The notes below the pieces were generated by a model. It was not told the origin of the DNA and searched no databases. It saw nothing but the letters and a program-made list of their open reading frames with translations. A DNA stretch of 39,180 nucleotides, taken from positions 1 to 39,180 of the forward strand of contig JADJYY010000028.1 of assembly GCA_016719465.1 (NCBI GenBank), given 5' to 3'. Numbering within the stretch: position 1 is the first letter of the stretch; each line of letters starts with the position of its first letter. The stretch comes from Hydrogenophilales bacterium. GTDB lineage: Bacteria > Pseudomonadota > Gammaproteobacteria > Burkholderiales > Thiobacillaceae. Of the stretch, positions 23,851 to 32,113 are shown piece after piece. The translations under genes and the position numbers were made by a program.

Positions 23851-25050
23851 ATGCATGTCCCAACCCGTCCCCACGCCCGTTCATTCCTGCTGGCCGCCGG
23901 CCTCGCCGCCTGCCTCGGCGCCGGACTGGCGGTCACGGCGACGACGCCGGCCGCCGGTTCCGGCCCGAGTCCCGAGGATGATCGTCAGGTTCGGCTGGGC
24001 CGACTGCTGTTCTTCGACGCCAGCCTGTCCGAGCCCGCCGGCCAGGCCTGCGTCACCTGCCACCAGCCCGCCCGCGCCTTCACCGACCCGGATGACGGCC
24101 AGCCCACCTCCAAGGGCGTGCACGCCGACCGGTTCGGCAGCCGCAACACGCCTTCCGCGATGTACATGGCGTTCTCGCCCGCCTTCCATTTCGACGAGAA
24201 GGAGGGCCATTACGTGGGCGGCCAGTTCTGGGACGGCCGCGCCGCCACCTTGGAGGAACAGGCCAAGGGGCCATTCCTGAACCCGGTGGAAATGGCCAAC
24301 CCGGACAAGCGCGACGTGGTGGAGAAAGTCCGGCGGGCGCCCTACGCCGACCAGTTCGCGGCCCTTTACGGCAAGGACGCCCTGGCCGACGTGGACCAGG
24401 CCTACGAGCGCATCGCCGTCGCCCTGGCGGCCTTCGAGCGCGGCCCCGAATTCCGGCCCTTTTCCTCGAAATACGATGCCTGGCTGGCCGGCCGGGCCCG
24501 CCTCAGCGACCGGGAGTCGCGCGGCCTGAAACTGTTCGAGGACGAGAAGAAGGGCAACTGCGCCGCCTGCCATCCCAGCCAGCGCGGCCCCAAGGGCGAG
24601 CCGCCCCTGTTCACCGACTTCACCTATGACAACCTGGGGGTGCCGCGCAATCCGGACAATCCCTTCTACGCCCAGTCCAGGGTCCACAACCCGGCCGGCC
24701 AGCGTTTCATCGACAAGGGCCTGGGGGATTTTGTGAAGAAGGCCTCGGAGGACGGCAAGTTCAAGGTGCCGACCCTGAGGAACATCGCTCTCACCGGACC
24801 CTACATGCACAACGGCTATTTCAAGACCCTGCGCGGCGTGACGGCGTTCTACAACGACCGCGACGCGCGCCCGGCCTGCGGCGGCGATGTCGGCGAGGCC
24901 GAGGCCCTGAAGCGGGGCTGCTGGCCGGCCCCCGAGGTGGCCGCCAACGTGAATGCCGAGGAACTGGGCCGCCTGGGCCTGAGCGACCAGGAGGTGGACG
25001 ACATCGTCGCCTTCATGGAAACCCTGAGCGATGGCTACACGGGTGAATAG
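23851..25050 (+). CDS. Di-haem cytochrome c peroxidase
   Basis: The 399-residue periplasmic enzyme of the CcpA/MauG family reduces H2O2 with electrons from cytochrome c. It has an N-terminal signal sequence (about 1-34), the first haem motif CVTCH (C67-H71), a FWDGRAATLEEQAKGPFLNP block, the second motif CAACH (C237-H241), and the C-terminal FKVPTLRNIALTGPYMHNGY typical of the family. The ribosome site aaagga is 6 bases upstream. It follows oxyR closely, which fits peroxide control. A MauG-like protein-modifying role cannot be excluded, but no partner is nearby. Confidence 0.92.
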   Translation: MHVPTRPHARSFLLAAGLAACLGAGLAVTATTPAAGSGPSPEDDRQVRLGRLLFFDASLSEPAGQACVTCHQPARAFTDPDDGQPTSKGVHADRFGSRNTPSAMYMAFSPAFHFDEKEGHYVGGQFWDGRAATLEEQAKGPFLNPVEMANPDKRDVVEKVRRAPYADQFAALYGKDALADVDQAYERIAVALAAFERGPEFRPFSSKYDAWLAGRARLSDRESRGLKLFEDEKKGNCAACHPSQRGPKGEPPLFTDFTYDNLGVPRNPDNPFYAQSRVHNPAGQRFIDKGLGDFVKKASEDGKFKVPTLRNIALTGPYMHNGYFKTLRGVTAFYNDRDARPACGGDVGEAEALKRGCWPAPEVAANVNAEELGRLGLSDQEVDDIVAFMETLSDGYTGE

Positions 25051-25070
25051 GCGGTCGGGGGGTGACCGCC
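25050..25070 (+). terminator. Hairpin after the peroxidase gene
   Basis: GGCGGTC (25050-25056) and GACCGCC (25064-25070) form a 7-bp stem with a 7-base loop at the end of the peroxidase gene. No T-run follows, so it may be a weak terminator or an mRNA-end stabiliser. A lipA -10 box (TAGAAT, 25078-25083) lies 8 bases on. Confidence 0.45.
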
Positions 25071-25108
25071 AAGCCGGGTAGAATCGCCGCCGACCCCCCG
25101 GAAAAACC

Positions 25109-26035
25109 ATGGCCGATTCCACCCTCCACAAGGGCGCCGCCAAGACCGCCCGCATTCCCGTCAAGATCGTGCCCAGGCCGCGCATGAAGCTGCCGGCGTG
25201 GATCAAGGCCCAGGCCCCGGCCGGGCCCGAAGTGGCCCGCATCAAGGGCCTACTGCGCGAAGCGAAACTGCACACCGTGTGCGAGGAAGCCTCCTGCCCC
25301 AACCTGGGGGAATGCTTCCGCCACGGCACCGCCACCTTCATGATCCTGGGCGACCTGTGCACCCGGCGCTGTCCGTTCTGCGACGTGGGTCACGGCCAGC
25401 CCCTGCCCCCCGACCCGGACGAGCCCGCCCACCTGGCGGAAACCCTGGGGGCCATGGGCCTGAAGTACGTGGTCATCACCAGCGTCGACCGGGATGACCT
25501 GCGGGATGGCGGCGCTGGCCATTTCGCCGCCTGCATCCGCGCGGCGAGGTCCGCCGCCCCGCATACCCGCATCGAAATCCTCACCCCGGATTTCCGCGGT
25601 CGGCTGGATCTCGCCCTGGACATCCTGGCCAGCGATCCGCCCGACGTCATGAACCACAACCTGGAAACCGTGCCGCGCCTGTACAGGGCCTGCCGCCCCG
25701 GGGCGGACTACGCGCACTCGTTGCTGTTGCTGAAACGGTTCAAGGCGCGCCGCCCCGGCGTGCCCACCAAATCCGGCATCATGCTGGGCCTGGGGGAGAC
25801 GGACGCGGAAGTGGTGGAGGTGCTGAAGGATCTGCGCGCCCACGACGTGGACATGCTCACCGTGGGCCAGTACCTGCAACCCTCGGGGCACCATCTGCCG
25901 GTGGAACGCTTCGTGCCGCCGGAGCAGTTCGCGGCATTCGAGCGCATCGCCCTGGACCTGGGCTTCAGGAACGTGGCCAGCGGCCCCATGGTGCGCTCCA
26001 GCTATCACGCGGACCGGCAGGCGGCCGGGGTGTGA
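25109..26035 (+). CDS. lipA: Lipoyl synthase
   Basis: The 308-residue radical-SAM enzyme inserts two sulfurs into octanoyl groups on lipoate-dependent enzymes. The auxiliary cluster cysteines are in CEEASCPNLGEC (C58, C63, C69), and the radical-SAM motif CTRRCPFC has C84, C88, C91. The C-terminal RSSYHAD with the conserved serine is present. A TAGAAT -10 box at 25078-25083 gives it its own promoter. lipB, its usual neighbour, is not adjacent; the peroxidase gene is. Confidence 0.97.
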   Translation: MADSTLHKGAAKTARIPVKIVPRPRMKLPAWIKAQAPAGPEVARIKGLLREAKLHTVCEEASCPNLGECFRHGTATFMILGDLCTRRCPFCDVGHGQPLPPDPDEPAHLAETLGAMGLKYVVITSVDRDDLRDGGAGHFAACIRAARSAAPHTRIEILTPDFRGRLDLALDILASDPPDVMNHNLETVPRLYRACRPGADYAHSLLLLKRFKARRPGVPTKSGIMLGLGETDAEVVEVLKDLRAHDVDMLTVGQYLQPSGHHLPVERFVPPEQFAAFERIALDLGFRNVASGPMVRSSYHADRQAAGV

Positions 26036-26045
26036 CACCCCGGCC
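26023..26045 (+). terminator. Palindrome across the lipA stop codon
   Basis: The 23 bases ggccggggtgt-g-acaccccggcc form a perfect palindrome centred on 26034, with the lipA TGA (26033-26035) in its loop. It has no T-run. It lies between lipA and a convergent minus-strand gene, so it could act for both strands. Confidence 0.5.
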
Positions 26046-26060
26046 CTGCCGATTACCGCC

Positions 26061-26585
26061 TTACAGCTCGGGGCTCTCGGCCGGCAATTCCTCCATGAGC
26101 AGGCGTTCGGTCTCGCGCCGGATGGCACGCATCACGGTGGAGGCGGTTTGCATGCCGTTCTTGGCCATGTCGCCGACCAGGGGGCCGATCTTCGCGCCGA
26201 GCTTGCCGCCGAGCTCCGGGCCGAGCCCAAGGCCCAGGCCGCAACCGCCGCTGGCGGCCGGCTGGGTGGCGGCGGGGATGCCGGGGGCACCGCTGGCCAG
26301 GAAGCCGCGCTGGAACTGGGCGATTTCCCATTGCTGGCGCATCAGCTGTCCGGCCTCGAAGGGGGTGATCTGGCCGTTGCGCAGGGCCGTATCGATGCGC
26401 GCCATCTGCTGGCGAACCTCCTGGGGGTAGGCGGAGGATTGGCCGCTGCTGGCCTGGGGCGCGGGCTGATCGAACAGACAGGAACGTCCATCGGCCTGGG
26501 CCAGGCCGGCGCCGAGCATCATGCTGACCAGGGCGGCGATCATCAGGGGCTTGCGGGAAGCGAGGGAGAGTGTTGAGGATTTCAT
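26061..26585 (-). CDS. Exported protein of unknown function
   Basis: The 174-residue product has a signal peptide (1-31, ending GLAQA). The mature protein has a helical section (about 55-95, EVRQQMARIDTALRNGQITP), an Ala/Gly-rich low-complexity middle (GGCGLGLGLGPELGGKLG) and a helical end. Two cysteines (RSCLFD and GGCG) could pair. I recognise no family. It follows htpX on the same strand after 122 bases that include a 10-bp hairpin, and it has its own ribosome site (aaggag). Confidence 0.7.
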   Translation of the reverse strand: MKSSTLSLASRKPLMIAALVSMMLGAGLAQADGRSCLFDQPAPQASSGQSSAYPQEVRQQMARIDTALRNGQITPFEAGQLMRQQWEIAQFQRGFLASGAPGIPAATQPAASGGCGLGLGLGPELGGKLGAKIGPLVGDMAKNGMQTASTVMRAIRRETERLLMEELPAESPEL

Positions 26586-26606
26586 GGTCCGACTCCTTGA
26601 GGTTGC

Positions 26607-26629
26607 CCCGCTCGCGAAGCGCGAGCGGG
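26607..26629 (-). other. Perfect hairpin between htpX and the exported-protein gene
   Basis: CCCGCTCGCG (26607-26616) and CGCGAGCGGG (26620-26629) form a 10-bp perfect stem with a 3-base loop. There is no T-run on either side. It is 22 bases before the start of the exported-protein gene, so it could end htpX transcripts inefficiently or act in that gene's leader. Confidence 0.5.
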
Positions 26630-26707
26630 TGAGTCCACTTTGAGGAGCCGGGGTAAGCCTGGTATGTCCGTACCGTTACCACACGCAAGCAATTGTTACA
26701 TCGGCGG

Positions 26708-27553
26708 TTACAGGCCGCGCCGCGCCATCTCCAGGAGTTTGGCCACGCGCTGTTCCGTGGCCGGGTGGGTGCTGAACAGGCCGCGCAGATCGCCCCCGGA
26801 CAAGGGGTTGATGATCATCATCTGGGCGGTTTCCGGATGCAGCTCGGCGGTGTCCATGGGCGTGCCCCGGGCGTAGGCCTCGATCTTGCGCAGGGCGGAG
26901 GCCAGGGCTTCCGGATCACCGGATATCTCCGCCCCGCCCCGGTCCGCGCCGAATTCCCGGGCGCGGGAAATGGCCATCTGGATCAGCGCGGCGGCCAGGG
27001 GCGCCAGGATCATGACCGCCAGTTGCGCGACCATGTTGGGCCGCTCCCGATCGCCGCCGAAGAACATGCCGAACTGGGCCAGGGAGGATATGGCGCCGGC
27101 CAGGGTGGCGGAAATCGTCGAGGTGAGGATGTCCCGGTTCTTGACGTGGGCCAGTTCGTGGGCCATGACGCCGCGCAGTTCCCGCGTGTTGAGCAGGCGC
27201 AGGATGCCGGTGGTGGCGGCCACGGCGGCGTGCTCCGGATCGCGGCCGGTGGCGAAGGCGTTGGGCTGGGCCTCGTCGATGAGGTAGACCCGGGGCATGG
27301 GCAGGCCCGCGCGACCGGCCAGTTCCGCGACGATGCCGTGGAACTCGGGGGCGTCATCCGGCCCCGCCTCCCGCGCCCGGTACATGCGCAGCACCATCTT
27401 GTCCGAGTTCCAGTAGGCCCACAGGTTCATGGCGCCGCCCAGCAACAGGGCGACGAGCATGCCCGTGGCGCCGCCGAGCATCATGCCCACCGCGCCGAAC
27501 AGGGCAACGATGGCGGCCATCAGCAGGGTGGTTTTCAGCCAGTTGTTGAGCAT
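26708..27553 (-). CDS. htpX: Membrane zinc protease HtpX
   Basis: The 281-residue inner-membrane M48 metalloprotease takes part in membrane protein quality control. It has two N-terminal membrane helices (about 8-27 and 29-48), the zinc motif HELAH (H132, E133, H136), a third glutamate ligand in AREFGADRGG, and the family block VYLIDEAQPNAFATGRDP. It is upstream-linked to fmt and def (same strand, 87-base gap to fmt). rsmB, which often follows htpX in related genomes, is absent here. Confidence 0.96.
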   Translation of the reverse strand: MLNNWLKTTLLMAAIVALFGAVGMMLGGATGMLVALLLGGAMNLWAYWNSDKMVLRMYRAREAGPDDAPEFHGIVAELAGRAGLPMPRVYLIDEAQPNAFATGRDPEHAAVAATTGILRLLNTRELRGVMAHELAHVKNRDILTSTISATLAGAISSLAQFGMFFGGDRERPNMVAQLAVMILAPLAAALIQMAISRAREFGADRGGAEISGDPEALASALRKIEAYARGTPMDTAELHPETAQMMIINPLSGGDLRGLFSTHPATEQRVAKLLEMARRGL

Positions 27554-27640
27554 CGCGGACCTCCGGAGGGGAAAGGATTTCGGCCCTTAGATGAGACGCA
27601 AAGGCGAAGATTCAAGGCGGAGGCGCGGCGGCCAGGGCGG

Positions 27641-28564
27641 TCAGCCGAGGACTTGCCCCGCCCGCAGCTCATGGCCGGACAGGAAAGCCTCCACCGGCAG
27701 GCGTTTCCCCCCCGCCTTCTGGACTTCGACGATCTCCAGGGCGCCTTCGCCGCAGGCGAGCCGGATGCCTTGTCGATCCAGGTCCAGAATCTGTCCGGGG
27801 ACGCCATGGCCGGCAACCGGCCGGGCGCGCCAGATTTTCAGCGGCGCTTCGTCGAGCAGGCACCAGGCCCCGGGAAAGGGGTTGAAGGCCCGGATGCGGC
27901 GGTCCAGCTCCCTGGCCGTGAGGCGCCAGTCCAGCCGTGTGTCCTCCTTGCCGATCTTGGCGGCATAGGTGGCCCCGGTGGCATCCTGGGGCGTGGCCGC
28001 GACCCGACCCGCTTCAAGGTCCGGCAGCAGGGCCACGATCTCCCGAGCCCCCAGTTCGGCCAGCCTGTCGTGGAGACTGCCGGTGGTGTCGGTATCCAGG
28101 ATGGGCAGGGCGGTTCGGCGCAGCATGGCGCCGGTGTCCAGGCCCTTGTCCATTTGCATGAGGGTAATGCCGGTTTCCGTATCGCCCGCCTCGATGGCGC
28201 GATGGATGGGGGCGGCGCCGCGCCAGCGCGGCAGCAGGGAGGCATGGATGTTGACGCAGCCCAGGCGCGGCATGTCCAGCACGGCCTGGGGCAGGAGCAG
28301 GCCGTAGGCGGCCACCACCATGACGTCCGCCTGGCTGTCCAGGATGGGCTGGCGCGCTTCCCCGGTCTTCAGGTTGTCCGGCTGGGCGACGGTCAGCCCG
28401 TGGGCCAGGGCCAGTTCCTTCACCGGGCTCATCCTGAGTTTCATGCCGCGCCCGGCCGGCCGGTCGGGCTGGGTGAGCACCAGGGGGATGTCGTGCCCGG
28501 CCGCGATCAGCGCCCTCAGGGCGACGGCGGCGAAATCGGGGGTTCCGGCGAAGACGAGGCGCAT
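27641..28564 (-). CDS. fmt: Methionyl-tRNA formyltransferase
   Basis: The 307-residue enzyme formylates initiator Met-tRNA. It begins MRLVFAGTPDFAAVALRALI and carries the formyl-folate site SLLPRWRGAAPIHRAI with the ITLMQMDKGLDTGAML block, then a C-terminal tRNA-binding domain. The start at 28564 fits the family; earlier in-frame ATGs would add residues encoded by a heptamer repeat at 28571-28602, which lies where a ribosome site should be. It works with Def (28656-29159), upstream on the same strand. Confidence 0.97.
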   Translation of the reverse strand: MRLVFAGTPDFAAVALRALIAAGHDIPLVLTQPDRPAGRGMKLRMSPVKELALAHGLTVAQPDNLKTGEARQPILDSQADVMVVAAYGLLLPQAVLDMPRLGCVNIHASLLPRWRGAAPIHRAIEAGDTETGITLMQMDKGLDTGAMLRRTALPILDTDTTGSLHDRLAELGAREIVALLPDLEAGRVAATPQDATGATYAAKIGKEDTRLDWRLTARELDRRIRAFNPFPGAWCLLDEAPLKIWRARPVAGHGVPGQILDLDRQGIRLACGEGALEIVEVQKAGGKRLPVEAFLSGHELRAGQVLG

Positions 28565-28570
28565 CAACAT

Positions 28571-28602
28571 CCAGTAGGCGGTACCCAGTAGGCAGTAGGC
28601 AG
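28571..28602 (-). repeat. Heptanucleotide repeat in the fmt leader
   Basis: On the minus strand CTGCCTA CTGCCTA CTGGGTA CCGCCTA CTGG precedes the fmt start by 6 bases: two exact units followed by two degenerate ones. The array replaces any clear Shine-Dalgarno sequence. Confidence 0.75.
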
Positions 28603-28655
28603 TTTGAATGTTGTGCAACTGCTTACTGACAACCGACCCCTGCCAACTTGCCTCA

Positions 28656-29159
28656 TCACATGGCTTCCCGCGCCTGCTTCAGCAGCTTGTGGCGGATGCG
28701 GGTCTGCTTGAGGCGGGAGAGGTATTCGACGAACACCTTGCCATCGAGGTGGTCGATCTCGTGCTGGATGCACACGGCGAGCAGGCCGGTGGCGTCCATT
28801 TCGAACGTCTTGCCCGCCAGGTCGAGGGCCTGGACGCGGATGTGTTCGGCGCGGGCGACCTTGTCGTAGATGCCGGGCACGGACAGACAGCCTTCCTCGT
28901 GGACCGATTCGCCTTCCTTCATGAGGATGCGCGGGTTGATCAGGGTGAGCAGCCGGTTCTTCTGCTCGCTGATGTCCACCACGATCAGGCGGATGTGGCG
29001 ATCCACCTGGGTGGCGGCCAGGCCGATGCCGGGGGCGGAATACATGGTTTCCGCCATGTCGGCGGCGAGCCCGCGTATGGCGTCGTCGACTTCGCTTACC
29101 GGCTTGGCCACGGTATGCAGGCGAGGATCGGGATAATGGAGGATTTTCAGCAGCGCCAT
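28656..29159 (-). CDS. def: Peptide deformylase
   Basis: The 167-residue metal enzyme removes the formyl group from new proteins. All three motifs are present: GIGLAATQV (about 45-53), EEGCLSVP with metal ligand C91, and HEIDHLDG with H133, E134 and H137. The start at 29159 gives the usual MALLKILHYPDPRL. It precedes fmt on the same strand and is divergent from the LysM-protein gene. The C-terminal helix is standard. Confidence 0.97.
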   Translation of the reverse strand: MALLKILHYPDPRLHTVAKPVSEVDDAIRGLAADMAETMYSAPGIGLAATQVDRHIRLIVVDISEQKNRLLTLINPRILMKEGESVHEEGCLSVPGIYDKVARAEHIRVQALDLAGKTFEMDATGLLAVCIQHEIDHLDGKVFVEYLSRLKQTRIRHKLLKQAREAM

Positions 29160-29226
29160 GTCGTGTATCGGCAGTGGATTCCGTGCAGAATTTAACAAAA
29201 TGGTTTAAGTTTTTCCTCGTCTGAAT

Positions 29227-29232
29227 TATAAC
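29227..29232 (+). promoter_or_regulatory. Possible -10 box of the LysM-dprA-smg operon
   Basis: TATAAC lies 39 bases before the LysM-protein ATG in the 111-base gap divergent from def. A TTTAAG-like -35 is weak. This is the only promoter-like sequence seen for the operon. Confidence 0.4.
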
Positions 29233-29270
29233 GGCGGCAACTCCGCCGCAAGCCAAGAAGGGCAGGAACC

Positions 29271-30536
29271 ATGCGTACTCTCCTACTGATCGCCGCTTTG
29301 GGCCTGAGCGCCCCAACCTGGGCCGACGAGGTTCGCCTCCAGGACAACGCCCCCGACCGCCATGTGGTGGTCAAGGGCGATACCCTCTGGGACATCTCCG
29401 CCAAGTTCCTCAAGGATCCCTGGCTCTGGCCCGATGTCTGGCAGCTCAACAAGGAACAGATCAAGAATCCGCACCTGATCTACCCGGGCGATGTGGTCAT
29501 CCTCACCATGGAGAACGGCAAGCCCAGGCTGTCCCTGGAAAGCAGCGGCCTGGAGGTGGTCAGGCTCAGCCCGCAAATCCACGCGGAGCCCATCCTCACC
29601 AAGGAGAAGGGTATCCCGGCCATCGAGCCCAGGCACATCAGGCCCTATGTCACGGTGGCCGGCGTGGTGGATCCGGGCGTGCTGGATGCCGCGCCGAAAA
29701 TCCTGGGCGCGGTCGACGAGCGCGTCATGATCATCAAGGGTGACGGCGTCTATGCCTCGGCCGGCAAACCGGGCGTCCAGCACTGGCGGGCCATTCGCCC
29801 GGGCAAGCAGCTGGTGGACCCGGATACCCGGGAAGTCCTGGGCCTGGAGAGCGAAAGCGTCGGCCTCATGCGCACCGTGGCGCCCGGCGATCCCCAGACC
29901 TTGCTGGTCGAGCATGCAAGCATGGAAGTCATGGTCGGCGACAAGTTGATTCCGGATGTCCCCTTCGCCCTGAGCACCATGATTCCCCGCGCCCCTGCGA
30001 AGAGCGTGGAGGGAAAAATCATCCAGGCCTACGGCAGCTTCAGCACCACCGCCCAATATGCCACCGTGGTCATCAACAAGGGCCAGCGCGACGGTCTCGA
30101 GCCGGGCAATGTCCTGGCCATCCATCGCCAGGGCAGGGTGGTGGCGAAGGAACAGGGCAAGGATGGCGAGGCCTGGCGTTACGGCGATGTGAAATGCGTC
30201 AAGCCGGGCAAGACCCTGACCAGCGAGTACTACGATCCCAAGGAAATGCTGGTGGAATGTGGCGAACTGCCCCCTGGCGCCAAGCAGGAAGTGGTGCGTT
30301 ATTCGGATATCGGCTGCCTGAAGCCCGGCGCCAAGATTTCCACCTTCGAGTTCTTCAACCCGAAGGAGGTGTACCAGTTGCATTGCCGCCCCGGCGAGGA
30401 AAGCACCCAGATCCAGTTGCCGGGGCACAGGGTGGGGCTGCTGTTCCTTTACCGCGTCTATGACAAGGTGGCCTACGGCCTCATCATGAGCGCCGACGGT
30501 CCGGTTTACCTCATGGATGCCGTGAAGAATCCTTGA
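29271..30536 (+). CDS. LysM peptidoglycan-binding protein
   Basis: The 421-residue exported protein has a signal peptide (1-18, ending PTWAD). A LysM domain (about 31-79: HVVVKGDTLWDISAKFLKDP, ending IYPGDVVIL) is followed by a long beta-rich region of unknown role. This is the LysM protein often encoded before dprA and divergent from def-fmt. Near the C-terminus (about 304-380) is a segment with two related units, YGDVKCVKPGKTL and YSDIGCLKPGAKI, each ending in a second cysteine, so four cysteines in all. I take it as an insertion. The gene overlaps dprA by 4 bases (TTGA). Confidence 0.9.
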   Translation: MRTLLLIAALGLSAPTWADEVRLQDNAPDRHVVVKGDTLWDISAKFLKDPWLWPDVWQLNKEQIKNPHLIYPGDVVILTMENGKPRLSLESSGLEVVRLSPQIHAEPILTKEKGIPAIEPRHIRPYVTVAGVVDPGVLDAAPKILGAVDERVMIIKGDGVYASAGKPGVQHWRAIRPGKQLVDPDTREVLGLESESVGLMRTVAPGDPQTLLVEHASMEVMVGDKLIPDVPFALSTMIPRAPAKSVEGKIIQAYGSFSTTAQYATVVINKGQRDGLEPGNVLAIHRQGRVVAKEQGKDGEAWRYGDVKCVKPGKTLTSEYYDPKEMLVECGELPPGAKQEVVRYSDIGCLKPGAKISTFEFFNPKEVYQLHCRPGEESTQIQLPGHRVGLLFLYRVYDKVAYGLIMSADGPVYLMDAVKNP

Positions 30537-31621
30537 AGGCTGACGATGCCGAGATTGCCTGGCTGACCCTGGAGGCCATTCCGGGCCTCGGTCCGGAGTC
30601 CGCCAGCCGCCTCCTTGAAGTATTCGCCTCGCCCGATGCCATTCTCGGCGCCAGCGCGGGCCAACTCTCCCCGCTGGTGGGCGACGGCCTGGCCCGGGCC
30701 ATCGTCCGGGGCGTGGACCGGGCCGCGCTGCGACCTGGCCTGGACTGGCTGGCCGGTCCCGACAATCACCTGATCACCTGGAACGACCCGGCCTATCCCG
30801 CCGCGTTGCGGGATATTCCCGCCCCGCCCGCCTGGTTCTACGTGCGCGGCGATCCCGCCTGGCTGTCCCGCCCCATGCTGGCCATCGTCGGCAGCCGCAA
30901 CGCCACGCCCCAGGGCGCGCGGGACGCCCGGGCCTTCGCCCAGGCCCTGTCCGAGGCCGGCCTGACCATCGTCAGCGGCCTGGCGCTGGGGGTCGACGCG
31001 GCCGCCCATGAGGGTGGCCTGGCCGGCCTGGCCAGCAGCGTGGCGGTGGTGGGCACCGGCCTGGACCGGGTGTATCCGGCCCGCAACAAGGCCCTGGCCC
31101 ACCGGCTGGCGGCGGAAGGCGCCATCGTCTCGGAGTTCGCCATCGGCACGCCACCGAAGAGCGGCCATTTCCCGCGCCGCAACCGCATCATCAGCGGCCT
31201 GTCCCTGGGCGTGCTGGTGGTGGAGGCGGCCCTGGAAAGCGGCTCCCTGATCACCGCCCGTTTGGCGTCGGAACAGGGCAGGGACGTGTTCGCCCTGCCG
31301 GGCTCCATCCATTCCGCCCTGTCCAAGGGCTGTCATCACCTGATCAAGCAGGGCGCCAAGCTGGTGGAATCCGCCGCCGATGTGCTGGAGGAATTGGGCC
31401 GCGTGCTGCCCACCCAGGGATCATCCGCTGTCTCCGGGGCGCCCTCGGCAAGTCCGGATGTCCTGCTGGATGCCTTGTCCGGCGGCCCCCTCGCCCACGA
31501 TCAACTGGCGTCCAGGCTTGGCTTGACGGTGGCGGAGGTCTCCGTCAAGCTTCTCGCGGCCGAGCTGGATGGCACCGTCGCCAAACTGCCGGGCGGCCTC
31601 TATCAACGATTGTTCCGATGA
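30533..31621 (+). CDS. dprA: DNA-processing protein DprA
   Basis: The 362-residue cytoplasmic protein binds incoming single-stranded DNA and loads RecA during transformation. It has an N-terminal helix-hairpin-helix part (WLTLEAIPGLGPESASRLLE), a Rossmann-like DprA domain with GSRNATPQGARDA, GLALGVDAAAH and FPRRNRIISGLS, and a C-terminal winged-helix domain (about 300-360). The start is TTG at 30533, overlapping the LysM-protein stop. The stop overlaps smg by 4 bases (ATGA). With comEC at 16368 the window supports natural competence. Confidence 0.95.
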   Translation: MKADDAEIAWLTLEAIPGLGPESASRLLEVFASPDAILGASAGQLSPLVGDGLARAIVRGVDRAALRPGLDWLAGPDNHLITWNDPAYPAALRDIPAPPAWFYVRGDPAWLSRPMLAIVGSRNATPQGARDARAFAQALSEAGLTIVSGLALGVDAAAHEGGLAGLASSVAVVGTGLDRVYPARNKALAHRLAAEGAIVSEFAIGTPPKSGHFPRRNRIISGLSLGVLVVEAALESGSLITARLASEQGRDVFALPGSIHSALSKGCHHLIKQGAKLVESAADVLEELGRVLPTQGSSAVSGAPSASPDVLLDALSGGPLAHDQLASRLGLTVAEVSVKLLAAELDGTVAKLPGGLYQRLFR

Positions 31622-32091
31622 TGTTCGACATCCTCCTCTATCTCTACGACACCTATCTCCACGCCGAGCGCTTTCCGGACGCGGACCAACTCACACGCAA
31701 GCTTTCCGCCGCCGGCTTCGAGGACGAGGCCATCGGCGAGGCCCTGGACTGGCTGGCCGCCCTGGATGATCTCGCCCCCGGTGGCGAAAGCGCCGTGCCG
31801 GCCCCCACGCGCATCTACAGCGACGAGGAAATCACCCGCATCGCGACGGAAGGGCGCGGTTTCCTGAGCTATCTGGAAAGCGCCGGCCTGTTGCCGTTCC
31901 ATGCCCGCGAATGGATTATCGACCGGGCCCTGGCCCTGGCCGATGCCGAGGTGTCCGGCGAACGCATCAAGTGGATCTCCCTGCTCGCGCTCTGGAAGCT
32001 CAAGGGCGCCGGCGACGTGCTCTGGCTGGAAGACCTGGTGCGCGGCGGCGAGCTGGACGGCGAGAACGACTGGCAGCCCACCCTGCATTGA
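31618..32091 (+). CDS. smg: Smg family protein (DUF494)
   Basis: The 157-residue protein begins MMFDILLYLYDTYLHAE and ends with the family C-terminus IKWISLLALWKLKGAGDVLWLEDL. DUF494/Smg is widespread in beta- and gammaproteobacteria between dprA and a topoisomerase gene. Its function is unknown. It is translationally coupled to dprA by a 4-base overlap, and topB begins 22 bases after its stop. Confidence 0.95.
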   Translation: MMFDILLYLYDTYLHAERFPDADQLTRKLSAAGFEDEAIGEALDWLAALDDLAPGGESAVPAPTRIYSDEEITRIATEGRGFLSYLESAGLLPFHAREWIIDRALALADAEVSGERIKWISLLALWKLKGAGDVLWLEDLVRGGELDGENDWQPTLH

Positions 32092-32113
32092 CACCGGCCC
32101 TGCCCATCCCCCC

